This document shows positions 1-5,874 of a DNA stretch of 5,874 bases, one piece after another. The notes below the pieces were generated by a model that saw nothing but the letters and a program-made list of their open reading frames with translations, was not told where the DNA came from and made no database searches. Numbering within the stretch: position 1 is the stretch's first letter; each line of letters opens with the position of its first letter. This DNA is from an uncultured Sphingomonas sp. (lineage in GTDB: Bacteria > Pseudomonadota > Alphaproteobacteria > Sphingomonadales > Sphingomonadaceae), in NCBI GenBank assembly GCA_946886845.1, contig CAMPJH010000102.1, positions 1 to 5,874 of the forward strand, read 5' to 3'. The position numbers and the translations under genes are program-made.

Positions 1-108
1 AACAAGAGTTGCGAAAGGCCCGGCGGTTGCATAAGGCGGCGCCGAATTTCCGGCTTCGCCGCGGCGTCCAGCTGAACGCAAGCCTCAAGCACCCAGGAGA
101 CTTCAATA

Positions 109-903
109 ATGGCGACTGAAGCGCCGACTCAAACGCTGCCGCTCCTCTATTCCGCGCTCGAGCCGCTGAGCTCGAACGTCCACGGCAAGATGAAACTCCG
201 CGTCGTCGAGAAGGCGCCGGTGATCGGCGAGACCCATGCGATCCCCGTGACGGTCGACGAATTCCCGCTGCTAGCCCGCCACTATCCGATCATTTTCGCG
301 ATCGGCGAGAAGCCGGTGCCGCTGGCGCTGATGGGGCTCTCCGAGGGCGTCAACGCGTTCATGGACGAGACCGGACGGGCGGTCGACCGTGACATGTACG
401 TCCCGGCCTATATCCGCCGTTACCCGTTCCTGCTGGCCCGGCTCCGCCCGGACAGCGACGAGCTGTCCCTGTGCTTCGATCCGTCGATCGGCGCGATCGG
501 CGATTTCAAGGATGGCGAAGCGCTGTTCGAAAAGGATGGCCAGCCGAGCGCCACGACCAAGGCGATCCTCGAATTTTGCGAGCAGTTCGAGACCGCCGGG
601 CTGCGTACCGCCGCATTTGTCGATGACCTGCAGAAGAGCGGCCTGTTGATCGATGGCGAAGTCGCGATCCAGCCCGAAGGCGCGACCCAGCCGTTCGTCT
701 ACCGTGGCTTCAGGATGGTCGACGAGGAAAAGCTTCGCGAGCTTCGCGGCGACGAGCTTCGCAAGTTCAACCAGAGCGGGCTGCTGCCGCTGATTTACGC
801 GCATCTGTTCTCGCTGTCGCTGATCCGCGACCTGTTCGCCAGGCAGGTCCAGCAGGGCAAAGGGCCGATCCCGGTGCCAAAGCGCGAGACCGCCGAAGCG
901 TGA
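109..903 (+). CDS. SapC family protein (264 aa)
   Basis: The translation carries features I associate with the SapC family (named after the Campylobacter fetus S-layer-linked SapC). These include the early segment LPLLYSALEPLSS near residues 10-22, a central YVPAYIRRYPFLLARLRP stretch near residues 97-114, and LCFDPS soon after. The length of 264 residues is normal for the family. I see no signal peptide or membrane helix, so the product is probably cytoplasmic. The biochemical role of this family in sphingomonads is not established; genes of this type often lie near TonB-dependent receptors, but no such neighbour is visible here. The ATG at 109 is supported by AGGAGA at 95-100, 8 bases upstream. 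The gene converges on the amidohydrolase gene and its transcript probably ends at the hairpin at 1032-1063. Confidence 0.88.
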   Translation: MATEAPTQTLPLLYSALEPLSSNVHGKMKLRVVEKAPVIGETHAIPVTVDEFPLLARHYPIIFAIGEKPVPLALMGLSEGVNAFMDETGRAVDRDMYVPAYIRRYPFLLARLRPDSDELSLCFDPSIGAIGDFKDGEALFEKDGQPSATTKAILEFCEQFETAGLRTAAFVDDLQKSGLLIDGEVAIQPEGATQPFVYRGFRMVDEEKLRELRGDELRKFNQSGLLPLIYAHLFSLSLIRDLFARQVQQGKGPIPVPKRETAEA

Positions 904-999
904 GCCTTTTGCGGCAAGGCGACTTGATCGGTCGGGATCGCGCCCCATCTCGGCGCTGGCAGCGGTCCCCAGTTTCCCCTTCTCGGGATCGCTGAGCCG

Positions 1000-1063
1000 A
1001 CGCACCAGCGGGTGCGTTCCTCCCTGAACTGCGCCGCCCCGGGCAAACCGGGGCGGCGTTTTT
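1000..1063 (+). ncRNA. Candidate small RNA 3' module (two hairpins with CCUCCC linker)
   Basis: A perfect 7-bp stem (1000-1006 with 1011-1017, loop AGCG) is followed by a short unpaired linker containing CCTCCC at 1019-1024. A perfect 11-bp terminator hairpin with five Ts follows. A hairpin, an anti-Shine-Dalgarno-like C-rich linker and a rho-independent terminator is a common layout for alphaproteobacterial trans-acting small RNAs. The 5' end is unknown. No convincing promoter was found between 904 and 1000, although TTGATC at 924-929 could be a -35 element. It could equally be the processed 3' UTR of the SapC-family transcript, or only an elaborate terminator. Confidence 0.3.
1032..1063 (+). 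terminator. Strong intrinsic terminator for the SapC-family transcript
   Basis: CGCCGCCCCGG at 1032-1042 pairs perfectly with CCGGGGCGGCG at 1048-1058 around the loop GCAAA. It is followed by TTTTT at 1059-1063. The T-run lies only on the plus-strand side, so it serves rightward transcription. Its last T is also the first plus-strand base of the amidohydrolase stop codon (TGA read on the minus strand at 1065-1063), so terminator and convergent gene abut exactly. There is no matching T-run for leftward transcription. Confidence 0.9.
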
Positions 1064-1896
1064 CATTCGGCCGCCGGGGCGAGGCGGCGATCGAGCAAGG
1101 CCGCTCCCAACCTCTCCGCCAGGGCCTCGAACAGCGCCGCGACCCGGCCGAAGCCGGCACCCGGTTGGGAATCGGAATCGAGATAGGCGCGCCGGTCGAT
1201 TTCGACCTGAAGCGCGTGGATTCCGCTCTGCGGCGAACCATGCCGATCGAGGATGTGGCCGCCGGCGAACGGATCGTTGGCGCTGGCATCAAAGCCGTGA
1301 CCGGCAGCGACCGCCATGGCTTCCGCCATGACCCACGGCGCCGCGCTGCGCCCGAAACGGTCGCCGAACACGACGGCCGGAGCGCTTTTGGTCGCCGGCA
1401 TCGAATGGCAATCGAGCAATATCGCGCAACCGAAGCGGTCGGAAAGCAACCTCAGCTGCTCCTCGATGGCCGAATGATAAGGGCGGTAGGCGGCCTGCAG
1501 CCGTTGCTCGAGCTCGGCCCGGTCGATCGGCTGCCGCCACAAATGGCCGTCCGCCGCGGTCCGCGACGGCACGATCCCGAGGCCGCCGCGGGCCCGAGGC
1601 GTGGTCCGCGCGCCGCGCGTGCCGGTGACCATGGCCGGATCGATCTCGTCCTCGGCGCGGTTGCAGTCGACCGCCGCCCGCGGCGCCCTGGCGATGACCG
1701 CCCCGGTTCCGCGCCCGAGCGCCCGCCACACGAGCCGGTCGACCAGCGGGTCCTCGAGCGCCTCGAGCGACCGGCGGCCGCGCCGCGCGCCGTCGACCAG
1801 CCAGCCGGGATAGTCGCGCCCGGAGTGCGGCACCGACAGCAGCACGGGCAGCCCGCCGCGGGGCGGGTGAACAATCGGCGGAAGGAGAGAATCCAC
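1063..1896 (-). CDS. N-formylglutamate amidohydrolase family protein (HutG-like)
   Basis: Members hydrolyse N-formyl-L-glutamate to glutamate and formate, or related N-acyl substrates; the exact substrate here is not shown. With the GTG start at 1896 the protein has 277 residues. Family motifs are SVPHSGRDYP at 21-30, VDCNRAEDEIDP at 76-87, GLGIVPSR at 105-112, LLDCHSMP at 160-167 and a GGHILDRHGSPQSG stretch at 212-225. The conserved His and Asp residues in these motifs are the likely metal and catalytic ligands. The open frame extends to a TTG at 2001, but that would overlap cpdR and add residues unlike the family. A TTG at 1902 is the other close option, and no strong ribosome binding site decides between them. 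A weak promoter (TTGCAG, 17 bases, TAATCT on the minus strand, 1941-1913) would give a very short leader. No other histidine utilisation gene is nearby. Confidence 0.87.
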   Translation of the reverse strand: MDSLLPPIVHPPRGGLPVLLSVPHSGRDYPGWLVDGARRGRRSLEALEDPLVDRLVWRALGRGTGAVIARAPRAAVDCNRAEDEIDPAMVTGTRGARTTPRARGGLGIVPSRTAADGHLWRQPIDRAELEQRLQAAYRPYHSAIEEQLRLLSDRFGCAILLDCHSMPATKSAPAVVFGDRFGRSAAPWVMAEAMAVAAGHGFDASANDPFAGGHILDRHGSPQSGIHALQVEIDRRAYLDSDSQPGAGFGRVAALFEALAERLGAALLDRRLAPAAE

Positions 1897-2000
1897 GGGC
1901 AAAACGTGTCCCAGATTAGGACTTCGGCTGAAGGGCTGCAACGCATGACCGCCTGAATCGCTTCTGGCAAATATTGATTGATCGGCGCATGATAAGGCCA

Positions 2001-2378
2001 ATGGCGCGAATCCTCCTTGCCGAAGACGACACGTCGATGCGCGAATTCCTGCAGCGCGCGCTGCAGCGCGTCGGCTATGAGGTCGACGCGGTCGGCTGCG
2101 GGACCGAGGCGATGCCGCTGCTCGAGGCCGGCCGCTACGATCTGCTGCTGACCGACATCGTCATGCCGGAGATGGATGGGATCGAGCTGGCCCAGAAGGC
2201 CTCGGCGATCGACCCCGAAATCCGGGTGATGTTCATCACCGGTTTTGCCGCCGTCGCGCTGCAGAGTGGCCGGACTGCTCCGGAAGCGAAAATGCTGTCG
2301 AAGCCGTTCCATTTGAAGGATCTCGTCGCCGAGGTGGACCGGATCTTCCAGACCGAGGACCAGCACGGCCGCCTTTAG
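2001..2378 (+). CDS. cpdR: CpdR single-domain response regulator
   Basis: The product is one receiver domain of 125 residues with no output domain. It has the acidic pair at D9/D10, the phosphoacceptor D52 in LLLTDIVMPEMDG, T80 in VMFITGFAAVAL and K101 in LSKPFHLKDL. The start MARILLAEDD, the FITGFAAVAL block and the SKPFHLKDLV ending are characteristic of CpdR. In Caulobacter, unphosphorylated CpdR primes the ClpXP protease for substrates such as PdeA and supports CtrA turnover, while the CckA-ChpT phosphorelay inactivates it by phosphorylation. I chose the ATG at 2001 because family members begin at this point. AAGG at 1994-1997 is closer than ideal, and in-frame starts also exist at 1989 (ATG) and 1974 (TTG). 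The gene is divergent from the amidohydrolase gene. Confidence 0.93.
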   Translation: MARILLAEDDTSMREFLQRALQRVGYEVDAVGCGTEAMPLLEAGRYDLLLTDIVMPEMDGIELAQKASAIDPEIRVMFITGFAAVALQSGRTAPEAKMLSKPFHLKDLVAEVDRIFQTEDQHGRL

Positions 2379-2392
2379 TTTTCCGCGCCTGC

Positions 2393-2421
2393 TTGCGCCC
2401 CTGACAAGCCGCCCCTAAATG
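2393..2421 (+). promoter_or_regulatory. Candidate tRNA-Val promoter with GC-rich discriminator
   Basis: TTGCGC at 2393-2398 could be a -35 element and CTAAAT at 2415-2420 (or TAAATG one base later) a -10 element, with 16-17 bases between them. The following bases up to the tRNA are almost all G and C (GCCCCCCGAG at 2421-2430), the discriminator type seen in stringently controlled stable RNA promoters. The match to consensus hexamers is only partial, so this is a position-supported guess. Confidence 0.4.
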
Positions 2422-2431
2422 CCCCCCGAGT

Positions 2432-2506
2432 GGGCGTGTAGCTCAGTGGTAGAGCACTGTGTTGACATCGCAGGGGTCGCAAGTTCAATCCTTGCCACGC
2501 CCACCA
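2432..2506 (+). tRNA. tRNA-Val (anticodon GAC)
   Basis: A complete cloverleaf can be folded by hand. The acceptor stem is GGGCGTG (2432-2438) with CACGCCC (2496-2502). The D stem is GCTC/GAGC with a 7-base loop AGTGGTA. The anticodon stem is CTGTG/CGCAG with loop TTGACAT, and the T stem is GCAAG/CTTGC with loop TTCAATC. The anticodon is GAC at 2464-2466, reading GUC and GUU valine codons. The discriminator A and an encoded CCA end at 2506. One T-G pair occurs in the anticodon stem. Five Ts at 2507-2511 directly follow the CCA and may help end transcription, but there is no separate terminator hairpin. Confidence 0.97.
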
Positions 2507-2579
2507 TTTTTCCTTTCCCCAGCAGAAGTTTAGAGCGCGCAGAGCGGCGGCCACGCGACCGGCGCGAGCGTCAGGATGT

Positions 2580-2605
2580 GCAACCGAACCTCTTGGGCCT
2601 TCGTT
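2580..2605 (+). promoter_or_regulatory. Candidate EcfG-type general stress promoter
   Basis: GCAAC at 2580-2584 and CGTT at 2602-2605 are separated by 17 bases. The alphaproteobacterial general stress sigma factor EcfG recognises a GGAAC motif and a CGTT motif about 16-18 bases apart, so this is one mismatch from consensus at a normal spacing. Transcription would start near 2612 and leave a leader of about 27 bases before the DUF2267 ATG. One mismatch in nine defined bases in GC-rich DNA can arise by chance. Confidence 0.4.
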
Positions 2606-2626
2606 GGCATTGCGAACAACTCAAGT

Positions 2627-2638
2627 GAGGAGGAGGAG
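2627..2638 (+). promoter_or_regulatory. Extended purine Shine-Dalgarno (four GAG repeats)
   Basis: Four tandem GAG triplets at 2627-2638 run directly into the ATG at 2639. AGGAGG is present in two registers (2628-2633 and 2631-2636), the first with 5 bases to the start. This decides the start of the DUF2267 gene against the upstream in-frame ATG at 2576, in which the same bases would encode four glutamates. Confidence 0.8.
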
Positions 2639-3109
2639 ATGAGCGCCAGCGGCCTGGAGGTCTTCGATAAAACGCTCGAAACGACCCACATCTGGCTGAA
2701 TGAGATCTGCAATGACCTGGGGCCTGACAAGCAGGTCGCCTGGAAGGTCCTTTCGACCGTTCTTCACAAGCTTCGCGACCGGCTCCCGATCGGGCTCTCC
2801 GCGCACCTCGGCGCGCAGCTGCCGTTGCTCGTCCGCGGCGTTTATTACGATCAGTTCGAGCCGTCGAAGGTGCCGACTGAATGCAACAGCCGGGAGGAGT
2901 TCGTCGCCGAGGTCGCCGAATGGCTGAACGATACGCGCCCGGTCGATCCAGACCTGGCGGTGCGCAGCGTGTTCGGGGTTCTGTCGCGGCACATTTCCGA
3001 AGGGCAGGTCAACAAGGTCCGCGAGGCCTTGCCGCGAAGTCTCCGGCAGAGCTGGCTGGACGCCGAGGTCCGCGCCGATGAGCCGCTGATCCTGAACGAG
3101 CCGGTCTAA
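2639..3109 (+). CDS. DUF2267 domain-containing protein (156 aa)
   Basis: The protein resembles the DUF2267 family (Pfam PF10025) and fits its usual size. Two related helical halves are visible. One is near residues 34-70 (AWKVLSTVLHKLRDRL, then a LPLLVRGVYY end); the other is near 107-140 (AVRSVFGVLSRHISEGQ, then LPRSLRQSW). They have a similar pattern: a helix ending in a basic patch, then a Leu-Pro segment. No enzyme motif, signal peptide or membrane segment is seen. The molecular function is unknown. A stress role is an inference from the EcfG-like promoter and is not proven. The ATG at 2639 is chosen for its Shine-Dalgarno; an in-frame ATG at 2576 would add 21 poorly conserved-looking residues. 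The gene ends 10 bases from the stop of cpaF on the other strand, and no clear bidirectional terminator lies between them. Confidence 0.82.
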   Translation: MSASGLEVFDKTLETTHIWLNEICNDLGPDKQVAWKVLSTVLHKLRDRLPIGLSAHLGAQLPLLVRGVYYDQFEPSKVPTECNSREEFVAEVAEWLNDTRPVDPDLAVRSVFGVLSRHISEGQVNKVREALPRSLRQSWLDAEVRADEPLILNEPV

Positions 3110-3119
3110 ACGGTCAGAG

Positions 3120-4637
3120 CTAGAGGCAGGCCTCGAGGTACGGCTGGTCGAAGCCGAACTGCTTCGCCTTGTCCAAGGTGTAGGGGCGAAGGCCCATCGA
3201 GCGGAACTCGCCGACGATCCGGCCGTCCGAGCTCTCGTCGAGATATTCGAACTTGAACAGCTCCTGGGTGACGATCACGTCGCCTTCCATGCCGATCACC
3301 TCGGTGATGTTGGTCGTCCGGCGCGAACCGTCGCGGAGGCGCTTCACCTGGACGATGAGGTCCACGGAGTCGGCGATCTGGCGGGAGATGGCCTCCTTCG
3401 GGATCTTGATGTCCGACATCATCACCATATTCTCCATACGCGCCAGGCATTCGCGCGGGCTGTTGGAGTGAAGCGTCGCCATCGAGCCGTCGTGGCCGGT
3501 GTTCATCGCGGCGAGCAGGTCGAAGCACTCACTGCCGCGAATCTCGCCGAGGATGATGCGGTCGGGGCGCATACGCAAAGCGTTGATGACAAGGTCGCGG
3601 ATGGTGATCGCCCCCTGACCCTCGAGGTTGGCGGGCCGCGTTTCCAGCGGCAGCCAGTGCGGCTGCTGGAGCCGAAGCTCGGCCGCGTCCTCGATGGTGA
3701 TGACGCGCTCGCCCGGGTCGATCATCTTCGACAAAGCGTTAAGCATCGTCGTCTTGCCCGAGCCGGTGCCGCCGGAGATGACGACATTCATCCGGCTGGC
3801 GCCGGCGATCTTGAGCAAAGTCGCCATTTTTTCCGACATCGACCCGAAGCCGCGCATCATGTCGATGGTGATCGGCTTTTCGGAGAATTTGCGGATCGAG
3901 ATGGCGGTGCCGCGAAGCGACAGCGGCGGGATGATGACGTTGACGCGGCTGCCGTCCTGAAGCCGGGCATCGGCGAGCGGGGTCGTCTGGTCGACGCGGC
4001 GGCCGACCTTGTTGACGATCCGCTGGGCGATCTGGAACAGATGCTCCTCGTCGCGGAACTGGATTTGGGCGAGCTCGAGCTTGCCCTTGCGCTCGACGAA
4101 GCACTGGTCGGGACCGTTGACCATGATGTCGTTGATACTGGGGTCGGCGAGAAGCTCTTCGAGCGGCCCGAGGCCAAGCAGCTCGTCGACCAGAACCTTT
4201 TCGAGGGCGAATTGCTCGCGCCTGTTGAGGTTGATCTTGAGCTCGGTGAGCACCTCGGAGATGATCGGCCGGAACTCCTCGGCGAGCTCGTCCTTGGACA
4301 AAGTCGCCGCCGCTTCGGGATCGACGCGCTCGAGCAGGCGAGGAAGCACCTGCTCCTTGATCCGGTGGACGGAGGCTTCGAACCCTTCCTGCTTGCTGCT
4401 GGCCGCCTCTCCGCTGGCATTCTGGCGGGCGGTCAGCCGATCCATCGCGCCGGCTGGCGGCGACGAAGGCGAATCCGGAGCTGCGCCCTCGGCCGGCTGC
4501 TCGAGCTCCTCGACCGGCGGGAACTGCTCGCTTTCTGCGGCGGAAGGCGCACCCGGCCCGCCTTTCATGGGCTTGGCGACGCCGAACGACGGCCGCTGAC
4601 CTGCTGTCAGGCTGCCTCGCTTACCGAATGCGTTCAT
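3120..4637 (-). CDS. cpaF: CpaF family secretion/Tad pilus ATPase
   Basis: This is a 505-residue member of the CpaF/TadA group of type II/IV secretion ATPases, hexameric motors that power Flp/Tad pilus assembly at the inner membrane. Residues 1-85 are rich in Gly, Pro, Ser and Glu and look disordered. A helical N-terminal domain follows (about 86-285). The motor then shows Walker A GGTGSGKT at 289-296, the acidic motif TIEDAAEL at 314-321, Walker B with E365 in RIILGEIRG (360-368) and the His box TGHDGSMATLHS at 380-391. All key residues are intact, so an active ATPase is expected. The start at 4637 matches the usual sphingomonad style (MNAFGKRG...), although only a weak GGGG motif precedes it. 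No tadB, tadC or other cpa gene adjoins it; it follows atpC by 94 bases and faces the DUF2267 gene. Confidence 0.93.
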   Translation of the reverse strand: MNAFGKRGSLTAGQRPSFGVAKPMKGGPGAPSAAESEQFPPVEELEQPAEGAAPDSPSSPPAGAMDRLTARQNASGEAASSKQEGFEASVHRIKEQVLPRLLERVDPEAAATLSKDELAEEFRPIISEVLTELKINLNRREQFALEKVLVDELLGLGPLEELLADPSINDIMVNGPDQCFVERKGKLELAQIQFRDEEHLFQIAQRIVNKVGRRVDQTTPLADARLQDGSRVNVIIPPLSLRGTAISIRKFSEKPITIDMMRGFGSMSEKMATLLKIAGASRMNVVISGGTGSGKTTMLNALSKMIDPGERVITIEDAAELRLQQPHWLPLETRPANLEGQGAITIRDLVINALRMRPDRIILGEIRGSECFDLLAAMNTGHDGSMATLHSNSPRECLARMENMVMMSDIKIPKEAISRQIADSVDLIVQVKRLRDGSRRTTNITEVIGMEGDVIVTQELFKFEYLDESSDGRIVGEFRSMGLRPYTLDKAKQFGFDQPYLEACL

Positions 4638-4692
4638 TCCGAACCCCGTTCATCGCCGCGGAAAAACCGAGGTGGTGAATAAGTCCGAAAGT

Positions 4693-4708
4693 TTTAGGAA
4701 AAGCTAAA
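4693..4708. promoter_or_regulatory. AT-rich palindrome upstream of cpaF
   Basis: TTTAG at 4693-4697 and CTAAA at 4704-4708 form a perfect inverted repeat around a 6-base centre in an AT-rich island, about 60 bases upstream of the cpaF start. Read as TTTA-N7-CTAA it matches 6 of 8 bases of the CtrA box TTAA-N7-TTAA. CtrA control of pilus genes is known in Alphaproteobacteria, but this match is weak. It may instead be part of the atpC 3' end, together with the short GCGC/GCGC hairpin just upstream on that strand. Confidence 0.25.
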
Positions 4709-4731
4709 GGCGCTCCAGCGCGTTGCCGCGA

Positions 4732-4995
4732 TTACTCGCCGGCCTTCTCCGCGAGGATGGTCAGGCCCTTGTCTCCAACCTCTGCGAAACCGCCGTTGAC
4801 CGTGATCCGCTCGGGGCTGGCGCCGGCCGTGCGGTAAACCGCCACTTCCTCGCCATCGCGAAGCACGGTCATGTAGGGGGCGTGCCCGGCCATGATGCCG
4901 GATTGGCCCTCGGTTCCCGGGACGACGACCATATAGACGTCCTCCGACATCACCAGCCGCTCGGGCGTTACCAGCTCGAAATGCAGGTCGGCCAT
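4732..4995 (-). CDS. atpC: F1Fo ATP synthase epsilon subunit, short form
   Basis: The 87-residue product is the N-terminal beta-sandwich domain of the epsilon subunit. This part sits on the gamma subunit and the c-ring in the F1 central stalk. Recognisable pieces are [13 protein letters not shown] at 8-20, [20 protein letters not shown] at 26-45 and the VNGGFAEV strand near 67-74. The usual bacterial epsilon has about 130-140 residues; here the C-terminal two-helix domain, which inhibits ATP hydrolysis in other bacteria, is absent. The reading frame ends cleanly with TAA, with no sign of a frameshifted remnant, so this looks like a genuine short form. The ATG overlaps the previous gene's stop (TGATG), with GAGGA just upstream as a ribosome binding site. 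Confidence 0.94.
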   Translation of the reverse strand: MADLHFELVTPERLVMSEDVYMVVVPGTEGQSGIMAGHAPYMTVLRDGEEVAVYRTAGASPERITVNGGFAEVGDKGLTILAEKAGE

Positions 4996-5179
4996 CAGTT
5001 GTGGTCCTCGATCGCGCGGTCGAACGCCTTCGCCGCCGCTTCGAACTTGTCGCGGCAGCCAGTGTTGCAGAAACCGACCACCTGACCGCGATAGCGGGTC
5101 AGCGAGTCCGCGCTGACCGGCTCACCCGACCAGGGGCAGCGGTCATTCACGCAATCCTCGAGGCGGAGCGGGTCGCTCA

Positions 5180-5180
<1 letters not shown>
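4995..5180 (-). CDS. Small Cys-rich YHS-like protein in the atp operon (61 aa)
   Basis: I cannot assign a function. The protein has four cysteines (10, 15, 38, 42) in a pattern resembling YHS/TRASH-type metal-binding domains. CPWSGEPV at 15-22 corresponds to the usual CPVCG-x-V motif, Y30-R31-G32 to the YxG turn, and [11 protein letters not shown] at 36-46 to the FCxxxCxxxF motif. The second Cys of the usual CxxC pair is Ser18 here, so C10 may complete a four-Cys site. A short helix follows. There is no signal peptide, so it is probably cytoplasmic. It starts on the atpD stop (TGATG) and ends on the atpC start (TGATG), which strongly supports real translation. A metal-related or F1 assembly role is only inference from position and cysteines. 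Confidence 0.8.

Positions 5181-5874
<694 letters not shown>

Noticed and set aside
1..108. 3' end of an upstream gene, or a promoter, in the first 108 bases
   Set aside because: Short open stretches exist in all three plus frames but none gives a recognisable C-terminus. TTGCGA at 9-14 has no good -10 partner, and the imperfect GC hairpin near 36-63 has no T-run. Only the ribosome binding site at 95-100 is supported.
271..1005. Minus-strand 244-codon open frame starting GTG at 1005 with GGGAGG upstream, following the amidohydrolase gene
   Set aside because: It is antisense to the SapC-family gene over nearly its whole length, its composition is Arg/Gln/Leu-rich as in GC-driven shadow frames, and the spacing from the purine motif is long (13 bases).
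1012..1956. Plus-strand 314-codon open frame opposite the amidohydrolase gene
   Set aside because: It is Arg/Pro-rich low-complexity translation antisense to a recognised family, and its start lies inside the sapC-side hairpin region.
2490..2520. tRNA-Val 3' end as a possible integration site
   Set aside because: No integrase, no repeated tRNA 3' segment and no foreign-looking genes occur in the window.
2419..2628. Small plus-strand open frame across the tRNA
   Set aside because: It reads straight through tRNA-Val, so it is not a credible coding region.
3468..4682. Plus-strand 404-codon open frame opposite cpaF
   Set aside because: It is antisense to a clearly functional ATPase gene with all motifs intact. 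Long antisense frames are expected in high-GC DNA, and the translation shows no recognisable domain.
4698..4731. Intrinsic terminator after atpC on the minus strand
   Set aside because: The GCGC-TGGA-GCGC hairpin has only four pairs and is followed by a broken T stretch (CTTTAGCTTTTCC), too weak to call as a terminator.

Overview
The window is GC-rich chromosomal DNA that reads as a sphingomonad (Alphaproteobacteria, Sphingomonadales). This is inferred from gene content and protein style, not from a database match. The pointers are a CpdR single-domain response regulator, a SapC-family protein, a DUF2267 protein with an EcfG-like promoter candidate, a CpaF ATPase with a Gly/Pro-rich N-terminus, and a very short ATP synthase epsilon subunit.

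Layout: 1-108 is a leader with a good ribosome binding site. 109-903 (+) is a SapC-family protein. 904-1063 is its 3' region, with two tandem hairpins, the second a strong intrinsic terminator; the pair may be the 3' end of a small RNA. 1063-1896 (-) is an N-formylglutamate amidohydrolase, convergent with the SapC-family gene and divergent from cpdR (2001-2378, +). A tRNA-Val(GAC) with encoded CCA follows at 2432-2506. A DUF2267 gene (2639-3109, +) lies behind a possible general-stress promoter and a very purine-rich Shine-Dalgarno. It converges, 10 bases apart, on cpaF (3120-4637, -).

The right end is the 3' part of the F1 ATP synthase operon on the minus strand. It holds the C-terminal half of atpD (running off the window), a 61-residue Cys-rich YHS-like protein, and a short atpC. 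Both junctions are TGATG stop/start overlaps, so the three are probably translationally coupled. cpaF follows atpC on the same strand after 94 bases.

Functional picture: the window mixes housekeeping energy metabolism (atpD, atpC), cell-cycle proteolysis control (cpdR), a pilus/secretion ATPase, a hydrolase and a probable stress gene. The least explained items are the metal-site-like small protein inside the ATP synthase operon, the cpaF with no tad partners next to it, and the two-hairpin RNA with a CCUCCC linker. No mobile elements, CRISPR arrays or integrases were seen.
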